Origin: Cryptomeria japonica
Taxonomy: Eukaryota; Streptophyta; Pinopsida; Cupressales; Cupressaceae
DNA: 64,000 nt
Reading direction: 5' to 3'
Assembly: GCF_030272615.1 (NCBI RefSeq)
Contig: NC_081406.1
Location: 267,786,520-267,850,519, forward strand
Shown here: in pieces, positions 1-9,370 of the stretch
How the letters are laid out: the number at the start of each line of letters is the position of its first letter
How positions within the stretch are numbered: position 1 is the first letter of the stretch
The notes under the pieces: model-generated
Databases searched by the model: none
Told to the model about the DNA's origin: nothing
Seen by the model: the letters and a program-made list of their open reading frames with translations, nothing else
Position numbers and translations under genes: made by a program

Positions 1-1321
1 TACAGAAAAATGCAGTAATCCACAACACATTCGCGAAAGAAAACAATTGATTATATTATATATCCTTGAAAATGGTACAAAGGTGAGCCTGAGGCTACAA
101 TGTATCTGAATTCTATTTTTATTCTACTTCTCTCATATTGATTCTTTTTTTTTTTTAAATTAAAATTCTTGAGTATCCCTAATGTCCATCGGGCCTCGGG
201 ATAACATTTTTTGACTTCTCCCGTTGTCCCGATGATATAACACTTCATTGCTTCAATATGCTCCATATCAGCATAAGTAGTGCCGATGTATCTGCTTTGT
301 GACTTCCTTTGTGCCATTGGGTATTAGTTTAACTATCTCAGTGTTATCTCGATATGCATTTCTCTTGCCTTCGGCTTCCACTTCACTATCAGATATCTGT
401 ATAAGATATTCTGTGCTATCCCGATATGTGTTTCTTCTCCGATGGACCCGGCCTATATTACTCCATGTTCCTTATCAGTATAAAGTGCCGATGTGTTCGC
501 TTTACATCTCCTCTATACCATCGAGGATCGGGGTGATTTTTTTGGGTATCCCAATGAGGGAACATTATCCCAATGGACCCGCCTTCTCTCATCTACCATC
601 AAGATAACATTTTCCAATGATTTTTGATGAGGCGGAGTTAGCCCAATGAAAACGTTCTATGGAGGTCGAGTAGGTTGGGTCATCAGAATAACATTTTTCT
701 TCCTTCTCCGATGGCCCGATAATACTGATGAATAAGCCACCTTCCTCATCGATGATCAAGATAACTCATTTCGAGCTATCCTGATAGCATGATGAAAACT
801 CCTTCACACTTCTTCCAGATGCCGCTGGATCAGAATAACCTTGGCCGATATAACTTAAGGGGACAAATTGTGCACGGGCGCTTTTTTGAAGTTTAAGATC
901 ACATGAAGGGGACCCGCCTAAGAAGGAAAACACATGGTGCTAATGCATACTTCCTTTGCTACTTGTTTTGATCTATCGAGACAACCTATACCGATGGAGT
1001 AGACTGAACTGGTGCGCTAGGTCTGATTGGCAAGACTTATGCCGATAGACCAAAAGTTTACAACTTTGCAGGGGCTGAAGGGAAGATCAAAATTAGTGAG
1101 TAGAATGGATCCAAGGAGACTGAGAATGAACATAAGTTCTCTAAATAGGATAGGGAGTATGCCTTAATGGAATCTTTTGTTGACACTTAATGGATTTGAC
1201 AATTTGGCTAATGAAGTCAACTATTTTTGGATAACTGAATCAAAGCACTTTCAAGGTATTTTTTGCTAATAAATCTCATTGGGTTTCAAATTTAAAGCTT
1301 GAAATTGTGGGGCTCCAACAC
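1..1321. repeat. Non-coding repeat with degenerate tandem units, probable gypsy LTR remnant
   Basis: No credible coding sequence on either strand. Bases 180-800 hold many variants of ATCCCGATG and ATCAGGATAACATTTT. Two longer units, near 263-330 and 461-540, align at roughly 70% by eye (each has TATCAG, then GTGCCGATGT, then a pyrimidine-rich stretch, then CATYGRG), a spacing of about 200 bp. Near 855-890 the sequence CTTAAGGGGACAAATTGTG followed by CACGGGCGC resembles 40648-40672 downstream of Gypsy-C pol, which suggests a gypsy 3' region. The right edge is abrupt, where Copia-A LTR homology begins near 1322. Confidence 0.5.
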
Positions 1322-2295
1322 CTTGTTAAGGGTTACCTTGTTAGAGGATTTTATGAACTCAATGCCTTTGATTCACCCTATTAAAGGATTTATAGCAAGC
1401 TGGTTAAAGCTACCCTGTTAAGGGATTTTCCAACTATTGAAGTGATTAGAGATCAATAGGTATTACAATGATCTAGTAATAGAACTCAATGCCAATGCAG
1501 ACCCACTTTAGTTCCTTCCTTCTGTATACACACTCTATAGGTATCACTCCTCTTATCTGGTCTGAAAAGAATCATGTATCTTTGCACTTAGATACACATG
1601 ACATTTTTCAACAACTTCAACATGAAAAACAACATCGACCTTATAGGAAACAGATAGGTCGGTAGCATAAACCCTAAACCCTAGACATTTAGGTTGAGCA
1701 AATCAGTCGGTTCAATCTTGACCATTGAAAACTTTGCATTTGAATACAACGGTCTTGAACAGATCTCAAGACATTCTCCATCATTCGTTCTTCACCTTTT
1801 CTTGGAGGCGATAACCCATTACGTGTTCTTCACCATTTGCAGGGGCTTCACACATTCCTGAGGTAGATAGGAACAATCCCCTTCATGCAAGATCCTTCAC
1901 GCGCATGAGGCTGACATGGCAACATGATCTAATCTCCATTAGTATGCTAACTCATCACACAATGCCATCGGTTGAATCACATAGGCTCAAAACATTTCAA
2001 CCGGAAACCCTGAGGTTGGAACTACCAACCGGTAGTCATACCATATTAAACCTTGATAGAGAACATTCCATATACCGGTTCATTTGGACAAACGTATCGC
2101 TTCACCTTTTGCACCTATACCAGTTCATAACATATACCAGTTGACTTTTCCAATTGCTTAACCTCAATAAACTGGTTCACTCTTCAACATATTGCCGGTT
2201 CACTCTTCAACATATTACCGGTTCTCTCTTTAGCATATTGATATCAATGACAACACAATATCATCATGTCAACATGTTCTGCACATATGCCAACA
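1322..2295 (-). repeat. Copia-A 3' LTR, truncated at its U5 side
   Basis: Direct repeat of the 7213-7984 part of the right LTR, plus about 220 bp (2076-2295) that the right copy has lost. On the minus strand it begins TGTTGGCATATGTGCAG, directly after the polypurine tract. Homology ends at about 1322 within the GTTARRGGATT motif array, so the terminal 500 bp or so are missing. The U3 part is rich in the CCGGT pentamer (around 1990-2230). Confidence 0.85.
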
Positions 2296-2311
2296 ATCTC
2301 CCCCTTTGGCA
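2296..2311 (-). other. Copia-A polypurine tract
   Basis: On the minus strand TGCCAAAGGGGGAGAT runs directly into the LTR start TGTTGGCAT. This is the usual plus-strand priming site of plant copia elements of this type. The same block occurs before the Copia-E LTR (60605-60620), and a related one before the Copia-C LTR (22036-22048). Confidence 0.8.
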
Positions 2312-2485
2312 TTGATGGCAATATACAAATATATCTCTCTTTCTATATCACATCTTCTCCTTAATACTACAGGTATCTTCTCTGCTTCACATCTTCTCCC
2401 CCTTTGACAACAATGCCAAAGTGGAGGCACAAGCTTCCCTATTCCACTATGCTGCTCCCCCTGAGGAGTAGCATCCTTCAACACA

Positions 2486-4083
2486 TCAATCCTAAAAAGA
2501 TATGGTAGAGTAAGATATAATTGATGTGGAGCACAAACCTTAAGTTTGCCTCTTGAAGGGGCAGGACCCCTAATTCACCTCTTAGATAGGTAAAGGTAGC
2601 CTTCAATAGAGGCTTGGTGAATATCTATGCTAACTGCTCCTCACTAGAAACATGTTCCAATACCACCTCTTTGTTCTAAACCTTTTCCCTCAAGAAATGG
2701 TACTTGAGTTCAAAGTGCTTTGTTGTAGCATGTAAAAATGGATTCTTGGAAATGTTAATTGCACTTGTATTGTCACAAAATATACTTACCGATTCAGATA
2801 CAGGAACTTTGAAGCCATTCAATACATGCTTCATCCAAATAGTCTGGGTGCAATTCATAAAAGCTGCAACATACTCTACTTCTGTTGTAGATATAACTCT
2901 GCATTTTACTCATCCATGAGACTAGTATACCACCGAGAAAGAATGCACCAATGCTTGTGCTCTTCCGATCATCCACATTACTAGCCCAATCAGCATCTAT
3001 GAACACTTTTAGGTTAAAATCATCATTGTATGGATACCGTAATCCATAGTCAATAGTTCCCTTCAAATGTATAAGAATCCGCTTGACTGCTACCAAGTGG
3101 GATTCTCTTGGGCTTTTATGAAACCGAGAGGTAATCCCCACTGCATGTGCAATGTTTGGTCTTCTATGCACTACATAATGCAACTTACCAATTATTGATC
3201 GCTATTCCTTCTCATTTACCAATGCTGAGTCATCCTCTTTTGATAGTTTACAACCAGTCACCATTGGTGTACCAACTGGTTTGCTGTCTTCCATCCCAAA
3301 GGTCTTCAACATCTCTTTGACATACTTGGATTGAGTAATAAAGATTCCATCTTTCATTTGCTGAATCTGTAGTCCAATGAAGAACTTAATGTCCCCTATG
3401 AGTGACATCTCAAATTCCTTCTTCATCTCATCTGCAAAGTCATGACTCATCTTGTCATCTCCACTAAAGATTATGTGATCAACAAATACTTCACAGATCA
3501 GAATCTAATCTCCTTCTGATTTCAAGTAGATATTTCTATCTTCACTTGTTCTTTCAAATCCAATCTTCACAAGATGGGAGTGCAAGCGTTCATACCATGC
3601 TTTAGGTGCCTGCTTCAGTCCATACAAGGCTGTATGTAGCCTACACACCATGTCACTATCTTGTTATAGGGAAAACCCATCTGGTTTCTCTATATACACC
3701 TCCTCTTCAAGTATTCCATTTAGAAATGCAGATTTCACATCCATTTGGTATACCTTGAATCCTATAAAATTTGCATATGCAAGAAGCATATGAACTCCTT
3801 CCAATCTTGCTATTTGAGCAAAGGTTTCTCCATAGTCTTCTCCTTCTTCTTGGGCATATCCTTTGCATAATAGTCTAGCTTTGTTCCTTACCACCGTGCC
3901 ATCCTCATTCAACTTGTTTCTGAAAACCCATCTAGTTCCAATGACATTTTTATGCTCTGGTTTGGGTACCAAAGACCATGTACCATTCTTCTCTATCTGG
4001 TCAAGTTCCTCTTCCATTGCCTTGATCCAGTCTTCATCTTTATGTGCCTCTTTGAATGATTTAGGTTCAAATTTAGAGATCAT
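2486..4083 (-). pseudogene. Copia-A reverse transcriptase and RNase H, broken
   Basis: Translation on the minus strand gives copia RT in order: the W-x-L-V-P-K / N-V-I-G-T-R-W-V-F block at the N-terminus (4083 downward), Y-Q-M-D-V-K-S-A-F-L-N-G, then K-F-F-I-G-L-Q (about 3390), then RNase H with D-A-D-W-A (about 2985) and C-D-N-T-S-A-I (about 2770). The frame breaks near 3660-3450, 3190 and 2900. The catalytic F-V-D-D box reads F-V-D-H (3475-3486), so polymerase activity is expected to be lost even if the frame were whole. The RNase H tail ends near 2486. The enzyme would copy element RNA into cDNA in cytoplasmic particles. Confidence 0.88.
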
Positions 4084-5302
4084 ACATGAGCTTTCTTTGA
4101 CCTTTCTTCTTGTAAGAATTCCTACATCTTTGTCTCCTATGATTTGCTTTGGATCATGATTGAGTTTGACATACCTAGGTATATTCTTAAAAAATTATTC
4201 TTGCATTTCTTCTTTATCCTCATCTTCATCAGCATCAGCATCTACTAGTGTAGGAGCACAGTTACTGGTACTGGGCAGATTTACAACCGGTTCCCAGAAG
4301 GTTACTACCGATTCATCTCCTACATGCTCACTGTCGGTTTCTTTAGGTTTCTCAGAGTTTTCATCAATCCTAACATTGATGCTTTCAACGATTCTCTAAG
4401 TCCTACTATTGAAACATTTGAGAGCTTTACTCTTGGTGGAGTATCCTAGGAATATTCCCTCATCACATTTTGCATCGAACTTACTTTGATGTTCACTTCT
4501 CTTGATATAACATTTGCTACCAAATACTCTAAAGTAGCTTACCACTGGTGTCTTACTAGTCCAGTACTCATAAGGAGTCTTATCCTTTCCTTTTTTAGAT
4601 GAGTACCCAGTTCATTGTGTAGACTGCAATGCTCATCGCTTCTCTCCAAAAGGTGTGAGCAACCTTTCCTTGGATCAACATAGTTCTAGTTGCTTCAACC
4701 ACAGTCTAGTTGTTCCTCTCTACTAAGCCATTTTGCTGTGGAGTCCGAGGGGCAGACAGTTGCCTCTTGATGCCATTCTCTTCACAATATTTGTTGAATT
4801 CACTGAAAGTGAATTCCCCTCGATCAGTTCTAAGGCATTTGATTCTTCTACCACTTTCCTTTTCTACCAGTGCTCTGAAAGCTTTGAACTTTCCAAAGTC
4901 TTTAGACTTGTCTTTCAAGAATGTGACCCACATCATTCTTGAGCAATTATTTGTAAGAATCATAAAATACCTATCTCCTTGCACACTCCTTGTTTTCATA
5001 GGACCACACAAATCAGTATGCACAAGCTCAAGTAAATTGTCTGCAGTGAAAGATTTACCTTTGAAAGTTGAGGAAGACATTTTCCCAAGTTGACACTCTC
5101 TGCACAAAGGATTTTCTGGTTTGCTCAGCACAAGCAATCCTTTAACTGCCTTGATCTTACTAGCCTTCACAATATTGTCAAAGTTTACATGGCAAAGTCT
5201 CCTATGCCATATCCAGTTGTCTTCAAACTTAGCCATAAGACATGTACTGACATTAGCATTTAGCTGAAATAGGCTACCCTTGGTCTGCATATCAGTAGCC
5301 AT
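4084..5302 (-). pseudogene. Copia-A integrase and linker to RT
   Basis: An open stretch at 4706-5302 carries the integrase N-terminal zinc site (H-R-R-L-C-H, then C-R-E-C-Q), first catalytic D in V-H-T-D-L-C-G-P, second D in L-R-T-D-R-G-E, and E in N-G-L-V-E-R-N. All three acidic residues are present, though one G of the usual R-G-G-E-F is missing. From 4705 to 4084 the C-terminal part and the acidic linker are interrupted by stops, ending in the K-Q-I-I-G-D-K-D block typical just before RT. The protein would join cDNA to the chromosome. Confidence 0.85.
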
Positions 5303-5329
5303 CAGTTCACCACTCTTTCCTTTGATTTT

Positions 5330-6617
5330 TCACACTCCATTTTTGAATTCTAGAGTGAGTCCATTATTATTCAGTTGAGCAGCACTCAAAAGGTTGTGCC
5401 TTAGACCTTCTACCCAATACACATTGTCATCACTGCTTCTTCCATTCAGAGAGATGGACCCTCTGCCTTTTACCATACATGGTGCATCATTACCAAAACG
5501 AACCACACCACCATCATACTCTTCCAAAGAAAAACTTACACTAGTCACCAGTCATATGGTGAGAACAACCACTATCAATAATCCACTCATTGGAATTGTT
5601 AAAGTGAGAGACAAGAGCCTTCTTGTCTGACACATTTTCCTTGACTGCTACAAACACAATATCCTCATTTTCTTCATCTTCTGATTCCTCATTAGTGACA
5701 CCTTCATCAACTACTACAAAATAGTTTCTCCGGTTTCCTCCTTTGAACTTCTTGAACTTTTCCAGTTTATCCTTGCTGTCACCATTTGGACAGTTTACAA
5801 CAATGTGTCCTATCCTGTTACAAGAAAAGCATTTCAAAGGGAGCTTACCTCTGTATGTACCGGTTCCCTTAGGAAGTCTCTTGGCAAGAAGGGCTTCAAA
5901 TTCCATCAAGATCTCCTCATCATCCATTTCTCTGCTCTGTCTTGGTTCACCACTGGTACTAGCTTCTTTGCCTTTTCTAGATGGAGCAATAGATGCTCTA
6001 AAGGTTGATTCAGTCTTCTGAACACTGCCATCAAAACTATTTAGCTCATAGGTTGTCAACTTCATAATGATGGAGTCTAGGGATACCTTAGTTTTGTCTA
6101 TTGACCTCAACTCCTGAATAGCAGCAACCCTTATTGCATAGACCAGTAATAAGGATCTCAAGACTTTGCTAACAATAGTAGAATCTTCCATTTTACCACC
6201 TACACTCTTGATATCTCCAACAGTAGTTTTTATTCTTATTCCATATTGTTGAATGGTCTCTCCTTCAACCATCCACATGTCTTTAAACTTTCCCCTAAGG
6301 CTTTCTTCCTTAGCTTGTTTTACATGCTCATCACCGCCATAGATATTCTCAAGAGTATCCCATACTTCTTTGGGATTTTCTTTATCCTGGACACCAATAA
6401 ACTCAATGTCAAATAAGCTATTGATTAGGGCTTCCATGACTTGCCCATTCTCCTAGATCTCTCTCTTTTGGTCATCGGTGAGAGTACCGGTAGGAATAAC
6501 ATAAACATTCTCAACATAGCTCTAGTGTTGAGCACCCATACTTTTGATATATATCTTCATTCTGTCCTTCCATATTTTGAAATTATCTCTGTTGAACTTT
6601 GGACCTTCCCTCTTCAT
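5330..6617 (-). pseudogene. Copia-A gag and protease
   Basis: ATG at 6617 (M-K-R-E-G-P-K-F-N) starts a copia gag that keeps one frame to 5541 except for stops near 6520 and 6455. The 298-codon open part (5541-6437) has the UBN2-type gag helices (R-G-K-F-K-D-M), a complete CCHC knuckle (C-F-S-C-N-R-I-G-H-I-V-V-N-C) near 5800-5840, and the protease active site W-I-I-D-S-G-C-S-H-H-M near 5565. The frame then shifts; protease and the segment before integrase continue at 5330-5548 (Y-W-V-E-G-L-R-H-N-L-L-S). Gag would form the particle and protease would cut the polyprotein. Confidence 0.88.
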
Positions 6618-6680
6618 CACTACAATAGGATATTTCCCTCAAGTGGTTAGGCTTACAACACACAGAGGACCTCGAGGATA

Positions 6681-6693
6681 CTATGATACCAAT
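6681..6693 (-). other. Copia-A primer-binding site (initiator-Met tRNA type)
   Basis: On the minus strand TTGGTATCATAG lies directly inside the 5' LTR, close to the TGGTATCAGAG complement of plant initiator-Met tRNA. It fixes the inner LTR edge at 6694. Confidence 0.8.
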
Positions 6694-7984
6694 TGATAAA
6701 TCAATGATGAATAGTGAGTACCAAATCGGTACTGAGAGGGGGGGTGAATCAATACAGACACAAAAACTTTTCCTGAACCGGTTTGACTGCAAATAGTGAA
6801 CTTAACTGGCAATCACTAACACCGGTCAAAACCAGATTACTATCGGTTAAGCACAATGAGACTATGAAAGACATAAACCAGAAACACTTATCTTTCCACA
6901 CAACCTATTCTCTCATTTCCACATTATCCTTGTGCATAAACAGGTAATCTATCATTAGAGATATAATAACTTACTAAATCAACATGATTCACCGCTTAAA
7001 CACGAAATAACAAAGCATCACAGGAAAGAGGTATCACACATGACACACATATTTTTTACGTGGAAACCCAACTAAGAAAAACTACGGTGGGGATGAATAC
7101 CCACAAGCTATTTTTGAACTCTTCAGAAGTCCGCTTTGTTAGGAGCCTAGTCCGGTTAAAGACTGTTACAATAGGTTCTGTTAGGGATCACTTGATTAAG
7201 GGATGGCTAAAATACCCAGTTAAGGGTTACCTTGTTAGAGGATTTTATGAACTCAATGCCTTTGAGTCACCCTGTTAAAGGATTTACAACAAGCTGGTTA
7301 AAGCTACCCTGTTAAGGGATTTTCCAACTATTGAAGTGATTAGAGATCAACAGGTATTACAATGATTTGGTAATAGCACTCAATGCCAATGCAGACCCAC
7401 TTTAGTTCCTTCCTTTTGCATACAAACTCTATAGGTATCACTCCTCTTATCTGGTCTGGCAAGAATCATGTATCTTTGCACTTAGATACACACACAACAT
7501 TTTCCAACAACTTCAACATGAAAAACAACATCGACCTTATAGGAAACAGATAGGTCGGTAGCATAAACCCTAAACCTTAGACATTTAGGTTGAGCAAATC
7601 AGTCGGTTCAATCCTGACCATTGAACACTTTGTATTTTAATACAATGGTCTTGAACAGATCTCAAGACATTCTCCATCGTTCGTTCTTCACCTTTTCTTG
7701 GAGGCGATAACCCATTACATGTTCTTCACTGTTTGCAGGGGCTTCACACATTCTCGAGGTAGATAGGAACAATCCTCTTCATGCAAGATACTTAATGTGC
7801 ACGAGGCTGCCATGGCAACATGATTTGATCTCCATTACAATGCTGAATCATCACACAATGCCATCGGTTGAATCACACAGGCTCAAAACACTTGAATCGG
7901 AAACCCTGAGGCTGGAACTACCAACCGGTAGTCATACCATATTAAACCTTGATAAAACCTTGATAGAGAACATTCCATATACCG
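6694..7984 (-). repeat. Copia-A 5' LTR, cut at 7984
   Basis: Begins (plus reading) TGATAAATCAATGATG and carries the block GAGAGGGGGGGTGAATCAA (6735-6755), the ACGTGGAAACCCAACTAAG / ACGGTGGGG pair (7058-7095) and the GTTARRGGATT array (7130-7330). Homology to the left LTR stops inside ATTCCATATACCG, exactly where the Gypsy-A LTR starts. The outer 220 bp or so, expected from the left copy, are not on the other side of Gypsy-A. Confidence 0.88.
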
Positions 7985-8920
7985 TGTCATGCCCAAACTT
8001 TTGGGCATGAACGGAATTTTTTTTTTTTTTAAATAACAACCTAATAACATTAAATTTGCTAATTTGAAAAGCAATAACAGGTTTTGTGTTAACTATGTTT
8101 GATTTAATCTAACATATAAATCAAGTAAGCGAACATAATTTAAATTAAATGCAAAATACTAAAAGAATTTATTTATTATCTCATCAATTTCAATCAATAA
8201 GTTAATTTAACCAAAAATCTCTAAATTAATTGACAAAGATAATATTAATCTCCAATCACCATTAATTGCTTTTAAGAACTAAATAAATTAGTCCTAGCAC
8301 TAAGATTATTAATGCCTATATTTTATTTTAACATTAATTAAAATGTGGTTGAACGACTTCGACTAATGGGTCAATTAAATCCATAATGAAAATTTCCCTA
8401 TAAAATTTAGCCTAGAATAGCCTAAATTTAGGTGGACTAAATAATCCCTTAAAGCCAAAATAACTTATAAAGTTATTATAAGTTCCTAAGAAATCTATCT
8501 CCAAATTAATTACAATTTTTTTAAAAAAACATCATATTTAATGTTTATATAATCGGTTATAAAATATGAATGTTTAACTAAAATAATTAACCTAAGGTTA
8601 GATTAATACATTCATACAATTAACTATATATATGTTTATTTATTTATTAAACATAGATCTTTACACATGGGGATACTTATTTTCTAAATAACATTAATAT
8701 AACAATACCTATTTGACCTAATTAATTTATTATAAAAATACCCCTCTCAACTCTATTTCTTCTTCCATCTAAATGCCTTGCCCTAACCCTATTTTTGGGT
8801 TAGGGCTTAATCCTGATATTTTTCTTGAGAGAAGTGTGTGTGTGTGTTTTTTTTGATGCAAGGAAGGAGAGGCAGAGGGTTTTGAAGAGGGAGGGAGTGG
8901 TGGCGTGGGGTTTCCCTAGC

Positions 8921-9027
8921 CGCCACTTTGTGTACACACAGCGCCAGCGGTGCTGGGTACCGCCCATTGTGTGTCCACACAGTGGCGGCCGTTGCGGGCC
9001 GTCCACTGTGTGTCCACACAGTGGAGG
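8921..9027. repeat. Three palindromic units in the Gypsy-A LTR
   Basis: Units at 8921-8945, 8961-8988 and 9000-9027 have a period of about 39-40 bp. The third contains a perfect inverted repeat, CCACTGTGTG at 9003-9012 and CACACAGTGG at 9015-9024, with a 2-base centre. The second has one mismatch and the first is more diverged. Confidence 0.8.
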
Positions 9028-9046
9028 CTGTAGGTTCGGCCCTTCG

Positions 9047-9083
9047 CCCCCCCCCGCCCCCTCCCCTCCCCTCCCCTCCCCCC
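9047..9083 (-). promoter_or_regulatory. G-rich tract with quadruplex-forming pattern
   Basis: The minus strand has at least five runs of four or more G separated by single bases over 37 nt. Minus is the coding strand of Gypsy-A, so the element's RNA would carry the G-rich form. Any regulatory effect is inferred. Confidence 0.5.
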
Positions 9084-9121
9084 ATATAGTTTATTTTATT
9101 TAATAATAATTTATTTTATTT

Positions 9122-9134
9122 TATTTTATTTTTA

Positions 9135-9166
<32 letters not shown>

Positions 9167-9258
9167 GTAATATATTTCTATATATTTCATGCATGATCAT
9201 GTTTATATATATGAATTTATATATATATATATATATATGAATATATTTATATGGTATG

Positions 9259-9307
<49 letters not shown>

Positions 9308-9370
9308 CTATATGTATATGTATATATATGTACATATATATGTACACACACACACACATATATATATCAA
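9122..9370. repeat. Compound microsatellite (TA)n/(CA)n/(TG)n
   Basis: Runs of AT, about ten AC units (9147-9166), about seventeen TG units (9271-9305) and a further AC run (9343-9358) alternate with TATATA stretches. Apparent reading frames here are only translations of the repeats. Confidence 0.95.

Larger units (their letters stand above)
1322..7984 (-). mobile_element. Copia-A: Ty1/copia LTR retrotransposon, both LTRs partial
   Basis: Read on the minus strand the order is 5' LTR (right), primer site, gag, protease, integrase, RT, RNase H, polypurine tract, 3' LTR (left), which is the copia order. The LTRs are direct repeats: about 1322-2075 matches 7213-7984. The left LTR has lost its U5 end; the right LTR stops at 7984, where the Gypsy-A LTR begins. 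By eye the two LTRs differ at about 5% of positions, so this is an old insertion. Several stops and frameshifts and a lost RT active-site aspartate make it non-autonomous. Confidence 0.92.

Noticed and set aside
4710-5093. Plus-strand frames across Copia-A integrase, and similar ones at 5743-6021, 35982-36215 and 61777-62001
   Set aside because: Antisense to well-identified integrase, gag or RT; Ser/Leu-rich products typical of antisense shadows.
9047-9083. Telomere-like or CRISPR-like repeat near the C-rich tract
   Set aside because: Runs are CCCCT with varying length over only 37 bases, with no spacers and no telomere unit.
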